From an uncultured Campylobacter sp. (GTDB taxonomy: Bacteria; Campylobacterota; Campylobacteria; Campylobacterales; Campylobacteraceae), in the NCBI RefSeq assembly GCF_938030785.1, contig NZ_CALHIK010000052.1, positions 1-22,635 on the forward strand: 22,635 nt of DNA, given 5' to 3'. How positions within the stretch are numbered: position 1 is the stretch's first letter; each line of letters opens with the position of its first letter. The translations under genes and the position numbers were made by a program. Below, in pieces: positions 7,719 to 15,843 of the stretch. The notes under the pieces were generated by a model, which was given only the letters and a program-made list of their open reading frames with translations, did not search any database and was not told the DNA's origin.

Positions 7719-8639
7719 TTATTCCACCTGCCCGAGCTTTTTAAGATAAGCAAAAATTTTAGCGATCTCGATCATTTTATTTAGGCTTTCGAGCAGCTTT
7801 GCGCTTTGCGAGCTCGGCGCAGATTTAAAAATTTCGCTATTTTCAACGCCGATTACGAGGCTGTTTTCGCCCAGGTAAAGCTCGGTTTTACCGAACAAAT
7901 TTACGGTGATCGTTTGCATATTTTCTAAAATTTTTTTGTTCTGCAAAAAGGCGGCGGCGGAGAGGTTATTGAGATAGACGTCAAACGATGCGCTTAAATG
8001 CGGGCTATCTTTTAGCAGCTTGAGATTCGATGCGCCGAAGATAAACTCCCCGCGCGGCACGACTAAAATTTGGCTATCGAAGGTCTCGCTAAAATCAAAT
8101 TTTGCAAAAAGCCCGTCGAAGATCGCGGTATCGTCTTTTTTTTTGAGATGCAGAATTTTATCCAGCTCAAAGACCCGATCCTCTCTGTTTTTGTCGAAGT
8201 CGCGGCTTAGACAGATATCGCCTATTTTTATGCTGAATTCGGGCGTCTTGCCCACTATCGCATGCTTGCAAGTGCAAAGATTTGCCTCTTTGCGGAGCGG
8301 GTTTTTGTAAATTTCATCGAGCAAAAACGCGCCGAAGGGCTGAAAAGTAAGGCGCAGCTCTTTGGCGATCCAGAGCAGAAATTCGTTTTTAAAAGCCTCT
8401 TCGCTGAGCGTTTCAAATTTACGCGAAATGCGCACGGCTAGGTATTTGTAAGTAGGATAAGCAAGAGCCAGCAGTACTAATAAAAATATAAATGAGAAAT
8501 CTCCGAAATCCTTGCGCATAACGATAAACAGCGCTAGCACTACCGCCGCCACGCCGCCGCGTACCTTCCAAAGCGCTAAATCGCGCGCTCCATCCAGCTT
8601 CTGCTTTTTTAATTCGTAAGAAACAAGGCTCATGATCAT
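7719..8639 (-). CDS. DUF3137 family membrane protein
   Basis: This is a 306-residue protein with two N-terminal transmembrane helices (about 26-42 and 48-70) and a cytoplasmic domain of about 235 residues. The motif IFDGLFAKFDF, followed by a VVPRGEFIF strand and SASFDVYLNN, is characteristic of DUF3137 proteins, which are often found beside LemA proteins. No LemA gene is present here, so the function stays unknown. Two in-frame ATGs (8639 and 8633) are possible; the second has GGGGA at better spacing, and the difference is only two residues. A clear promoter lies 25-39 bp upstream. The gene is transcribed alone. Confidence 0.75.
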   Translation of the reverse strand: MIMSLVSYELKKQKLDGARDLALWKVRGGVAAVVLALFIVMRKDFGDFSFIFLLVLLALAYPTYKYLAVRISRKFETLSEEAFKNEFLLWIAKELRLTFQPFGAFLLDEIYKNPLRKEANLCTCKHAIVGKTPEFSIKIGDICLSRDFDKNREDRVFELDKILHLKKKDDTAIFDGLFAKFDFSETFDSQILVVPRGEFIFGASNLKLLKDSPHLSASFDVYLNNLSAAAFLQNKKILENMQTITVNLFGKTELYLGENSLVIGVENSEIFKSAPSSQSAKLLESLNKMIEIAKIFAYLKKLGQVE

Positions 8640-8663
8640 CCCCAGGCGTGAAATTTGATGCGT

Positions 8664-8678
8664 ATTATAGCGAAAAAA
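8664..8678 (-). promoter_or_regulatory. Promoter of the DUF3137 gene
   Basis: On the minus strand this reads TTTTTTCGCTATAAT: a T-run followed by a perfect TATAAT, the form seen at Campylobacter sigma70 promoters. The predicted transcription start leaves a leader of about 20 nt before the start codon. Confidence 0.7.
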
Positions 8679-8756
8679 GCGGCTAAATCAAGCCTTGAAA
8701 AGAGCGGCGGTTTTGGGTATTGTTTTAATACTGCACCTTGTAGCGCAAAAAAATAA

Positions 8757-8807
8757 GGCTCAAGATAAGTTAAAAACTTTCAAAGGAGTTTTAACTTATC
8801 TTGAGCC
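8757..8807 (-). terminator. Strong rho-independent terminator hairpin
   Basis: The left arm 8757-8778 and right arm 8787-8807 are reverse complements over about 21 bp, with a single-base bulge in an A-run and an 8-nt loop. Outer ends are GGCTCAAGATAAG and CTTATCTTGAGCC. On the minus strand the stem is followed by TTATTTTTTT, so it terminates minus-strand transcripts arriving from the hsd operon or the remnant frame, and shields the DUF3137 promoter. It begins 8 bp after the stop of the remnant frame. Confidence 0.8.
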
Positions 8808-8815
8808 ATAATATT

Positions 8816-8995
8816 TTAAGATAAATTTCTATGCAAATAACAGTAAATGTCCATAATATTCAAATCCAACTTCCATGTCGTCACAAAACTAAAACTCTTA
8901 TTTGTCTTAGAAAGAACTTGATCCTTTGAGTTAAATTTAATAGCAGCTACATTGGTGGCGAAGCGAGCGACATTCCAGCTGGTTGATTTCCTACA
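8816..8995 (-). pseudogene. Start-less 59-codon open frame, possible 3' remnant of a lost gene
   Basis: On the minus strand a frame without an early start codon reads SWNVARFATNVAAIKF, later SFSFVTTWKLDLNIMD, and ends HRNLS with TAA. The terminator follows the stop by 8 bp, the usual arrangement at a gene end. The only ATG is 15 codons before the stop. An ATG-initiated short overlapping frame just upstream (MLRAFNVGNQPAGMSL) suggests frame breakage. I do not recognise the family. It may be the tail of a gene truncated when the hsd block arrived, or a chance frame. Confidence 0.3.
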
Positions 8996-9114
8996 TTAAA
9001 AGCTCTCAACATCAAAGTGGGTTATTATAGATGCCTAAAAACATAAAGACATCATTACGCCGTGCAGAATTCGTTTTATATAGCATATGCCTGCCAGTGC
9101 TATGAGCACTTTAT

Positions 9115-10548
9115 TTACACATCTACTTTGCCAAGCTCACCCATAGCGGTTTGTAAATTTTCCATAATCTCACTCAAGATAACCTTTGGCTCAGGTAAAT
9201 TTTCTAGCTCTTGCAATGATTCATCTTTTAGCCACGTGATATCAAGATTTATCTTATCTCGCGATAAAATTTCATCGATACTAAATTTCTTAAATTTCTC
9301 GCTCTCTTTGCGCTTGGCCATATTCTCGGCGTTGTAGCATTTTATGAAATCATCTAAATCGCCCTTTTTTAAAGGGTTTGTAACAAGCGTGAAATTTTGA
9401 TTTGTACGAAAATCATAGATCCAGATTTCTTTCGTCGCGTACTCATCGCCGCCAATATGCACCTTATCAAAAAATAGCACATTGGCCTTAACGCCTTGCG
9501 CATAAAATATCCCCGTCGGAAGCCTAAGTATCGTATGTAGCCTAAAATTGCCAAGCAGCCTTTGCCTTACCCTCTCGCCCGCTCCGCCTTCAAAAAGCAC
9601 GTTATCAGGGAGTACCACGGCCGCCCGACCGCCTATTTTTAGCACGCTCATTATGTGTTGTAAAAAATTTATCTGTTTATTCGACGAGCTTACTATAAAG
9701 TCATCTCTTTCGTAGCTATATCTCTCCACGCTCACGCCACCATCGCTATCCATTATCTTGGTTGAAGACTTTTTGCCAAATGGCGGATTTGTAAGCACCA
9801 TATCGTATCTTTTCTCGCCCAGGATAAGTAGCGAGTCTCCGACTTTTACTGGGCTTTGCTCTGCGCCTATGTCGTGCAAATATAAATTCATAGCGCAAAG
9901 GCTCACCACAAGCGGAGTTATGTCGGTTCCGCTTAGTAAATTTTGTTTTAAATTTGCTAGTTTTTCTCTATCTTTACTCTGCTTTTTCATATATTCATAA
10001 GCCGCTAACAAAAACCCGCCCGTCCCGCATGCAGGATCGCACACGCTCTCATCTATGCTAGGTCGCATTACGGCTACTATCGTATCTATGAGCGCTCTTG
10101 GCGTGAAATACTGCCCCGCACCGCTCTTACTCTCGGTCGCATTTTTTTGGAGCAAGCCTTCATATATCGCGCCTTTTACATCTACATTTAGCCCAAGCCA
10201 CGTTTCATCGTTTATCATGCTTACTATTCTTTTTAGCTTGGCGGGTTCATTTATCTTGTTTTGCGCCTTTTGATATATCGTGCCGATGATTCCGTCCATT
10301 TTAGAAAGCACGGCAAGGGCGTTTGTATATGCGCTCTCAAGTTTTTCACCATCAAGAGAATTTAGATACTCCCACGAGCAGTTTTGCGGGATTTTTGAAT
10401 TTGCTCCTAGATTTTTAACCTTTTCATCGTCCATTTTTAAAAATATCAGATAGGTAAGCTGCGATACATAATCTGTATAGGTAACGCCGCTATCTCTTAA
10501 CACGCTCGCGTAATTCCAAACTTTATTTATTAAGTTGTTTTCACTCAT
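9115..10548 (-). CDS. hsdM: Type I restriction-modification DNA methyltransferase subunit HsdM
   Basis: This is a 477-residue N6-adenine methyltransferase subunit. The N-terminal HsdM_N helical domain (LINKVWNYASVLRDSG) is followed by the catalytic domain with GQYFTPRALID (146-155), the AdoMet-binding DPACGTGGF (171-179) and the catalytic NPPF (254-257). With HsdS it methylates adenines in the bipartite recognition site, protecting host DNA. Length and motifs are intact. ATG at 10548 is preceded by AAAGGAT and overlaps the hsdS stop by 8 bp, so it is translationally coupled. It is the last gene of an unusual R-S-M order operon. Base composition is visibly more AT-rich than in the flanking core genes. 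Confidence 0.95.
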   Translation of the reverse strand: MSENNLINKVWNYASVLRDSGVTYTDYVSQLTYLIFLKMDDEKVKNLGANSKIPQNCSWEYLNSLDGEKLESAYTNALAVLSKMDGIIGTIYQKAQNKINEPAKLKRIVSMINDETWLGLNVDVKGAIYEGLLQKNATESKSGAGQYFTPRALIDTIVAVMRPSIDESVCDPACGTGGFLLAAYEYMKKQSKDREKLANLKQNLLSGTDITPLVVSLCAMNLYLHDIGAEQSPVKVGDSLLILGEKRYDMVLTNPPFGKKSSTKIMDSDGGVSVERYSYERDDFIVSSSNKQINFLQHIMSVLKIGGRAAVVLPDNVLFEGGAGERVRQRLLGNFRLHTILRLPTGIFYAQGVKANVLFFDKVHIGGDEYATKEIWIYDFRTNQNFTLVTNPLKKGDLDDFIKCYNAENMAKRKESEKFKKFSIDEILSRDKINLDITWLKDESLQELENLPEPKVILSEIMENLQTAMGELGKVDV

Positions 10549-11749
10549 TTTTATCCTTTACTAGCTCACCGTTAAATGCTTTGCTTAAAATGCTTTGCTT
10601 TAAAATTTCGGCTTTTTTTAGATTTTGTTCTATTAAATTTAGAGCGTTATCCGCCGCTTTGAAGCGTTTTTCTATTTGGGCGACGATTAGATTTTGTTCG
10701 GATAGTGGAGGAAGCGGAATTTCAAATTTTCCTAAAAAATCAATCTGCAAATTTTTAACAGTTGAGCCAACAGCTAAATTTGATAATTTTTTATAAGTTT
10801 GAGAATTTGTAAAAAAATAAAATACATAATCTTTTGAAATTTCAAATTTTGGCTGAAAAACTAGCCACCCATCGTGAATAGCCCCATTTATTTTTGATAT
10901 ATAAGGTCTGCCATAACTCATTGAATTTGTAAGCAACAAATCTCCTATTTTTACTTCTCTGCTTTGGCGCAATCCGTCTTTATGTATTTTTTGCTTAGTT
11001 TGAGTTATATATTTTGAACCTACTCCTACATCGCCAATTTTAATCCAATTAACTCCATTTTCATCATCAGTTAAAAACGATTTTATAGGGCGTGGTGAAC
11101 CGCCGCGAAAAATATCAAAAATTTCCCCAAGTTTTTTAACCTGCCACGAGTTTAAATTTGAGTTTGTGAGTTTGCCGTTAAAGGCGTGGGACAGAACGGA
11201 TTGTTTGTAAATTTCAATAAGCTCTTTCGATTTTTTAAAATTTGAAATAGCAAAATCAATCTTTTCAAAACAGCTCTCAATCTTTTTCACAATCAAATTC
11301 TGCTCATCTAACGGCGGCAACGGAATTTCTATATTTTTCATACTTTCTTGATTTAATTTCAATCTAGTTGTTCCAGAAACATATGGTGCATAATTAATAG
11401 AATTTAAAAAATAGCATACAAAATGATTAGTCGAAATCCCGTTTATTGCTTTTAAAATGTGAGCATGATTATTTACCCAATATTTTCCGCTTACTATATA
11501 TGCTTTCTTTTTAAAAAAGTCTAAAAACGGCGCACCATCTTCGCCTAGTAAAATAGCTTCAAAATCAAAAATATAATCATCTATAAAGCCAACCTGTCCA
11601 GTTGCTCCAAAATAAGGAAACCTTTGCATTGATAAATTCAACCTCATCTCTCTTTCGCTAGAATTAATCGGTTTTCGCTTATTATCTAAAATCTCACAAA
11701 TTCCCCCGAGCTTTTTAACCTGCCAATGTTTTGGGATTTTATTTCTCAT
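10541..11749 (-). CDS. hsdS: Type I restriction-modification specificity subunit HsdS
   Basis: This is a 402-residue specificity subunit with two target-recognition domains, each opening with WQVKKLG (about residues 9-15 and 202-208). Each closes with a conserved helical spacer: LPPLDEQNLIVKKIE (144-158), then LPPLSEQNLIVAQIE near 346. Each half ends in a matching [LK]-QS-[VI]-LS-AFNG[KE]L motif. The two halves read the two parts of a split target sequence, which cannot be predicted from sequence alone. ATG at 11749 is chosen over a TTG one codon upstream. It lies 51 bp after hsdR and overlaps hsdM. It is among the most AT-rich genes here, as is common for exchangeable hsdS genes. Confidence 0.94.
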   Translation of the reverse strand: MRNKIPKHWQVKKLGGICEILDNKRKPINSSEREMRLNLSMQRFPYFGATGQVGFIDDYIFDFEAILLGEDGAPFLDFFKKKAYIVSGKYWVNNHAHILKAINGISTNHFVCYFLNSINYAPYVSGTTRLKLNQESMKNIEIPLPPLDEQNLIVKKIESCFEKIDFAISNFKKSKELIEIYKQSVLSHAFNGKLTNSNLNSWQVKKLGEIFDIFRGGSPRPIKSFLTDDENGVNWIKIGDVGVGSKYITQTKQKIHKDGLRQSREVKIGDLLLTNSMSYGRPYISKINGAIHDGWLVFQPKFEISKDYVFYFFTNSQTYKKLSNLAVGSTVKNLQIDFLGKFEIPLPPLSEQNLIVAQIEKRFKAADNALNLIEQNLKKAEILKQSILSKAFNGELVKDKNE

Positions 11750-11800
11750 CAAATAGTCTCTTTTTTATCATATATTTTAAAATCAAAACAACACTCCTTT

Positions 11801-14497
11801 TTACGCCACTATCGCCAAATTTAACTCATCAAGTAAATTTTCAAAGTCCTTAAACATCTTTTTTGCCTTAAAAATTCCGCCCCTATCGCCTAAAAACTCC
11901 TGTATATCGTTTGCGTTTAGGCAAGAGTTGGTAACGATAAAATCTTTAATAAGACGCAAAAACTCAAGCTGTTCGGTACTAAATTCCAAACCGCGCTTTT
12001 TTTGCCTGCCAAGCCAAAGCTCAAAACGTGCGTTTGCAACCGAACTAAATTCGACTAGCTCCGCGTCTTTGCCGATAGCAAATTTTACAAGCTGGATTAA
12101 ATTTGTTAAGCACTCGGTAATACTCACCTTTTTTACTTTTACTCTCTCTTTTTGCACCACAAAAAATGCCTCCCAAATTTGCTCAGGGTATAAAAGCGAA
12201 CTTTTTAGCGCGTTATCTAGCTCTTTGATTAGCGCATATGTGAGCGGTGCGCGCTTGTAGCTCGCGCTGTAGATGATGCTAAGGGCGTCTAGCTCATCCT
12301 TATGAGTATCTATAAAATCCTTGAAATTTGCTATTAGCTTGTTTGCTTTTTCTATGCTAAATTCCGCGATTAACACTTCATCTGTCGATACTAAGTCGAT
12401 ATATATTTTTGATTTTGCGCTAATATCAACCAAAAGTGTCCGTAAAGCGGGCGAATTAAACGGCTTTACGGCGCTATCTTTAAGAGCCGTTATCTCATCG
12501 TCACTTTTACTGCAAATTTTATCAGGATCTAGAGTGTCTAAAATTTCGTTGGCTATGTTTGATAGGGTTTTGCCGTCGATTAGGGCTTTGATACGATCTA
12601 GATCATCTTTATCCGCGTTTGCTTCTATTCGCACGATCCTACCCGCTAGGCTTGATAGAGTATCTTCGCTTATATCGCCTTTTGCAACGTTTTCTAAAAG
12701 CTTTTTAAGGCTTAAGCTCTTTTTTCTTTCAAGCGGAGCGGAAAGGCTCTTTTTGCTCTCAGTAACGCCGACCGCGTCTATGATGTAAAATTTATCTTTT
12801 GAGATTGCGTTTGGAGTGATGGTTTGCAAGTCGTTTGGATTTATGGTCCTAACGCCGCGTCCTTTCATCTGCTCATAGTAAATTGACGATTTTACATCGC
12901 GCATAAAAATTATAACTTCAAGCGCTTTTATGTCCGTGCCTGTAGCTATCATATCGACGGTTACGGCTATGCGAAATTTCGGATCTACTTTAAAGGCTTT
13001 TATTAGGCTTTCCGGATCTTGGTTGCCGATATTGTAGGTTATCTTTTTACAAAACTCATTCCCTTCGCCAAAGACTTCTCTTGCGTATCTTGTGATATTT
13101 TCTGCATGGTTGTCGTCTTTGGCGAAAATTAGAGTTTTTGGGACGAAATTTGGCTCGCGGTTGGGAAATAGCTGAGTGAAAATGGCGTTTTTATAGCACT
13201 CTAAAATGGTTATGATCTGATTTGGCGATAAAACCGAGTAGTCAAGCTCTTTTGAAGAGTATTCCATATCTTCGTCTAGGCTTTCGTATCTTTGCTCTCT
13301 TGTTCTTTTATCCATCACAGGCGTTTTTCCTGCTTCTATGATGCTTCCGTTTTCGCCTATTTTTGTTCTTATCCTAAAAATTTCGCAATCAACGTTTATC
13401 CCATCGGCGATCGATCGCTCAAGCGGATAATACGAGACTAAATTTTTATTAAAATAGCCTAGCGTCTGCTTTGATGGCGTGGCGGTTAGCCCTATCAAAA
13501 ATGCATCAAAATACTCCAAAACCTGTCGCCACTCGCCATAAATGCTCCTATGACACTCATCAACTACGATAAAATCAAACGTTTCTATGGGAAGCTTTGG
13601 GTTGTAGACAATCTCTTTTAATTTTAAAGGCTTAGTTTCAAAGGCCGAAATTTCCTCATCTATTTCGCTATATTCGGCCTCACCTTGAAGCATAGAGTAT
13701 AGCCTTTGGATGGTGGTTATTACTACTTTTGCGTCTTTGTCGACACTATTTGAGCTTAAATGCTGGACTATATAGACTTCACTAAATTTGCGATTTTCAT
13801 CGATTAGGTGGAAATTTTCAAATTCTTTTTTGGTCTGTTTGCCAAGATTATTTCTATCTACCAAAAATAAAACTCTTTTTGCGCCTGCAAATTTGATAAG
13901 CCGGTAGATGAAATTACACGCGGTGTATGTTTTGCCTGCGCCTGTTGCCATTTGCACAAGTGATCTGGGCTTTAGCTTTTTAAGGGAATTTTCCACAGAA
14001 GTAATCGCCTCAAACTGGCAATCTCTTAAATTTGCTTTTGAAAGTGGGGGTAAATTTTTAAAACTATTTCTTAAGGTGTCGCTAGATTGCAAAACGCTAT
14101 GCAAAAACTCGGGCTTATGAAACGCAAAAACTCGCCTTGAACGTGGTGTTTCATCGCGCAAATCGGTAAAATAGATCTCTTTTGCGTTGCTCTCGTAGAT
14201 AAAAGGCAGGGGGAGCGCATAGTATCTCACGCTATTTGGTAGGTTATTTGCGTATAAATTTGATTGATTTTCTACGCCACTTAGGGAAATTCCGCTCTTT
14301 TTGGCCTCTATAACGCCACAAGCTTTGCCATCTATAAATATCAAATAATCAGCCTTGCTGCCATCTTTCATCGCAAATTCACGAACAGCCACTCCAAGAG
14401 CCGCAGTTCTATCAAATTCGCTCATATCTTGGATAGCAAAACCGGCACTCATAAGCAGTTCGTCAATATCTACTCTTGCAATATCTTCAGGATTCAT
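11801..14497 (-). CDS. hsdR: Type I restriction endonuclease subunit HsdR (EcoEI-like)
   Basis: This is an 898-residue restriction subunit. An N-terminal nuclease-like region carries DYLIFIDGKACGVIEAKKSG, with Asp50, Glu64 and Lys66 as a plausible PD-(D/E)xK site. The SF2 translocase motor follows: P-loop ATGAGKT (184-190), DECH (313-316), LTATPS (338-343) and, further on, VTVDMIATGTDIKAL. The C-terminal ~250 residues resemble the EcoEI HsdR C-terminal domain, including a conserved LNANDIQEFLGDRGG near the end. It translocates and cleaves unmethylated DNA as part of the R2M2S complex. It is the first gene of the operon; a TATAAT lies 30 bp upstream. The ribosome-binding site is weak. The frame is intact, so the system may be active. 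Confidence 0.95.
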   Translation of the reverse strand: MNPEDIARVDIDELLMSAGFAIQDMSEFDRTAALGVAVREFAMKDGSKADYLIFIDGKACGVIEAKKSGISLSGVENQSNLYANNLPNSVRYYALPLPFIYESNAKEIYFTDLRDETPRSRRVFAFHKPEFLHSVLQSSDTLRNSFKNLPPLSKANLRDCQFEAITSVENSLKKLKPRSLVQMATGAGKTYTACNFIYRLIKFAGAKRVLFLVDRNNLGKQTKKEFENFHLIDENRKFSEVYIVQHLSSNSVDKDAKVVITTIQRLYSMLQGEAEYSEIDEEISAFETKPLKLKEIVYNPKLPIETFDFIVVDECHRSIYGEWRQVLEYFDAFLIGLTATPSKQTLGYFNKNLVSYYPLERSIADGINVDCEIFRIRTKIGENGSIIEAGKTPVMDKRTREQRYESLDEDMEYSSKELDYSVLSPNQIITILECYKNAIFTQLFPNREPNFVPKTLIFAKDDNHAENITRYAREVFGEGNEFCKKITYNIGNQDPESLIKAFKVDPKFRIAVTVDMIATGTDIKALEVIIFMRDVKSSIYYEQMKGRGVRTINPNDLQTITPNAISKDKFYIIDAVGVTESKKSLSAPLERKKSLSLKKLLENVAKGDISEDTLSSLAGRIVRIEANADKDDLDRIKALIDGKTLSNIANEILDTLDPDKICSKSDDEITALKDSAVKPFNSPALRTLLVDISAKSKIYIDLVSTDEVLIAEFSIEKANKLIANFKDFIDTHKDELDALSIIYSASYKRAPLTYALIKELDNALKSSLLYPEQIWEAFFVVQKERVKVKKVSITECLTNLIQLVKFAIGKDAELVEFSSVANARFELWLGRQKKRGLEFSTEQLEFLRLIKDFIVTNSCLNANDIQEFLGDRGGIFKAKKMFKDFENLLDELNLAIVA

Positions 14498-14526
14498 TTG
14501 GCAACTTCTTGTTTGAAAATAAGGAA

Positions 14527-14532
14527 ATTATA
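14527..14532 (-). promoter_or_regulatory. Candidate -10 box for the hsdRSM operon
   Basis: The minus strand reads TATTTTTAGATATAAT, ending in a perfect TATAAT 30 bp upstream of the hsdR ATG. This would give a 5' leader of about 22 nt. No clear -35 element is seen. Confidence 0.55.
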
Positions 14533-14903
14533 TCTAAAAATAGTTTGGATTTAAAAACATACTTGATTAGAAATTTGGTTGTCGTTTAAAGTTGTGTAGT
14601 TTTTTGTAGCAATCTTAATATAGCCTGAATACGTTTTGCATTTCTTTTAATAATAGTTTTTTGAAATGATGTGATTTTGAGTAGATCCGTATATGGAAAT
14701 TGTTATTAATTATTTTCTCGGGTACCATCTATACTATTATATTAAAACGATAAAAATTAAATCATTATAAGAATTGATAATTTTAAATTTAGAGTATTTT
14801 TCAGCCATAAATAGGTCACCTTTGACGTATGTTAAATAATTCTATTGGACAGATATAACTATATCACATTTATAATTTAAAAAACCGCATTTATTGTCTA
14901 TTT
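14533..14903. other. AT-rich stretch without a recognisable gene
   Basis: Both strands are rich in A/T runs and interrupted by stops. A short minus-strand frame (MAEKYSKFKIINSYND) of 23 codons is seen but has no support. The composition contrasts strongly with the core genes on either side and fits decayed accessory DNA between the hsd promoter and the WG-repeat pseudogene. Confidence 0.5.
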
Positions 14904-15201
14904 CTATAATTGTAAATTATCAGACCAATCGTTGCAATAATCTATATGATCATACTCGCAAGGAATCAAAAGTTTCCCCCGTAAATCACACACTCCGCTC
15001 TTTCCATTCTTTTCTACTATTAACAGATCCCCCATAAAGAAACCAACATCATCTAGCTCAAACGGAACAACTATATCATTCTTGTTAAAAGCCCTTAATT
15101 TTCTGATACTCACAAGGAGTAATAACTTTGTCAAAAAATGCTGCGCCATATTTTCCATTTTTATTTATTATTTTGTATTGATACTGTAATTCTTTGAGCA
15201 T
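14904..15201 (-). pseudogene. Frameshifted WG-repeat protein fragment
   Basis: From ATG 15201 the minus strand encodes NKNGKYGAAFFDKVITPCEY and stops after 38 codons at 15085. One base further on, the next frame continues the same repeat pattern: FNKNDIVVPFELDDVGFF, then EKNGKSGVCDLRGKLLIPCEY, ending at 14904. The pattern [KN]xNGKxG...G/D-K-x-x-x-P-C-EY is the WG (beta-propeller-like) repeat. A one-base insertion in the TTTT run just before the first stop explains the break. Only about two repeats (some 97 residues) remain, while intact members usually have several more, so the gene is both frameshifted and truncated. A sequencing error or a deliberate +1 shift cannot be excluded. Confidence 0.65.
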
Positions 15202-15527
15202 TTACATTTCACACATCTTCATGAAATGATGTACGTAGTTTTACCAAAATATCAACCTGCTGAATATATTAAGAAACAATGTTTTGTTTTATGATATTTG
15301 ATGCCACCCAAATGATATTGTAACTCTTGGGGCTATTTAAGACTAGGCTGCCCATTATCATTTTTACAAAATAAAACACATCAAAACACCTTAAAACGAT
15401 CCAGAAAAATATATAATACAAAAATAAACTAAGGGGAAATAAAGGGGAAAAATACAAAAACTAAGAAAACTTAAAGCTCTTAAAATATCGGTAAAATCGG
15501 GGTTCTAAAGGGGTTTTTAGCCATAGA
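15202..15527. other. AT-rich stretch between the WG-repeat fragment and the tRNA cluster, with spaced GGGG words
   Basis: No convincing gene is visible; a minus-strand hydrophobic frame at 15269-15457 looks accidental. AAGGGGAAA occurs at 15431-15439 and again at 15442-15450, exactly 11 bp apart, with AAAGGGG again at 15507-15513. AGCCATAGATGGCT (15519-15532) is a perfect inverted repeat at the 3' end of tRNA-Asn. No integrase gene is present. Confidence 0.45.
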
Positions 15528-15602
15528 TGGCTCCGGATGCTGGATTCGAACCAGCGACCAAGCGGTTAACAGCCGCCTACTCTACCGCTGAGCTAATCCG
15601 GA
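15528..15602 (-). tRNA. tRNA-Asn (GTT)
   Basis: The minus strand starts TCCGGATTAGCTCAGCGGTA and ends ATCCGGAGCCA, with a perfect 7-bp acceptor stem, the GGTTCGAATCC T-arm and an encoded CCA. The anticodon loop CTGTTAA gives anticodon GTT (Asn). It is the last tRNA of the cluster and the one facing the accessory block, so its 3' end would be the natural integration site. Confidence 0.95.
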
Positions 15603-15616
15603 ACGCGTAGAATGGA

Positions 15617-15701
15617 TGGTGCGGATGAAAGGACTTGAACCTTCATGCCGTGAGGCGCCAGATCCTAAGTCTGGTGTGTCTGCCAATTTCACCACATCCG
15701 C
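15617..15701 (-). tRNA. tRNA-Leu (TAG)
   Basis: This 85-nt class II tRNA has a long variable arm (GGCGCCTCACGGCAT region). The minus strand starts GCGGATGTGGTGAAATTGGC and ends CATCCGCACCA with CCA encoded. The anticodon loop CTTAGGA gives anticodon TAG, reading CUN leucine codons. Confidence 0.95.
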
Positions 15702-15728
15702 AAAAAAAGAAAGCGCATATTAGCTAAA

Positions 15729-15747
15729 AAGCTCTTAATATGAGCTT
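15729..15747. repeat. Small hairpin between tRNA-Arg and tRNA-Leu
   Basis: AAGCTC (15729-15734) pairs with GAGCTT (15742-15747) around a 7-nt loop. On the minus strand the stem runs into TTTTT. It may be a weak terminator or a processing site inside the tRNA transcript. Confidence 0.35.
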
Positions 15748-15751
15748 AATA

Positions 15752-15828
15752 TGGTACGCCCAAGAGGATTCGAACCTCTGACCTACGGCTTAGAAGGCCG
15801 TTGCTCTATCCTACTGAGCTATGAGCGC
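15752..15828 (-). tRNA. tRNA-Arg (TCT)
   Basis: The minus strand starts GCGCTCATAGCTCAGTAGGA and ends TGGGCGTACCA with CCA encoded. The anticodon loop CTTCTAA gives anticodon TCT, reading AGA/AGG. The acceptor stem has a G1-U72 wobble and a U5-G68 wobble rather than full Watson-Crick pairing. Confidence 0.94.
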
Positions 15829-15843
15829 AAATTATCGAATCAG

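Noticed and set aside
15269..15457. Hydrophobic minus-strand 62-codon frame (MYFSPLFPLSLFLYYIFF)
   Set aside because: Phe/Tyr/Leu-rich translation of A/T-rich DNA with no ribosome-binding site; not related to a known membrane peptide family.
8640..15527. Integrase, transposase or attachment-site repeats around the hsd block
   Set aside because: Searched by eye on both strands near the tRNA-Asn 3' end and near the DUF3137 gene; no recombinase motif or duplicate of the tRNA end was found.
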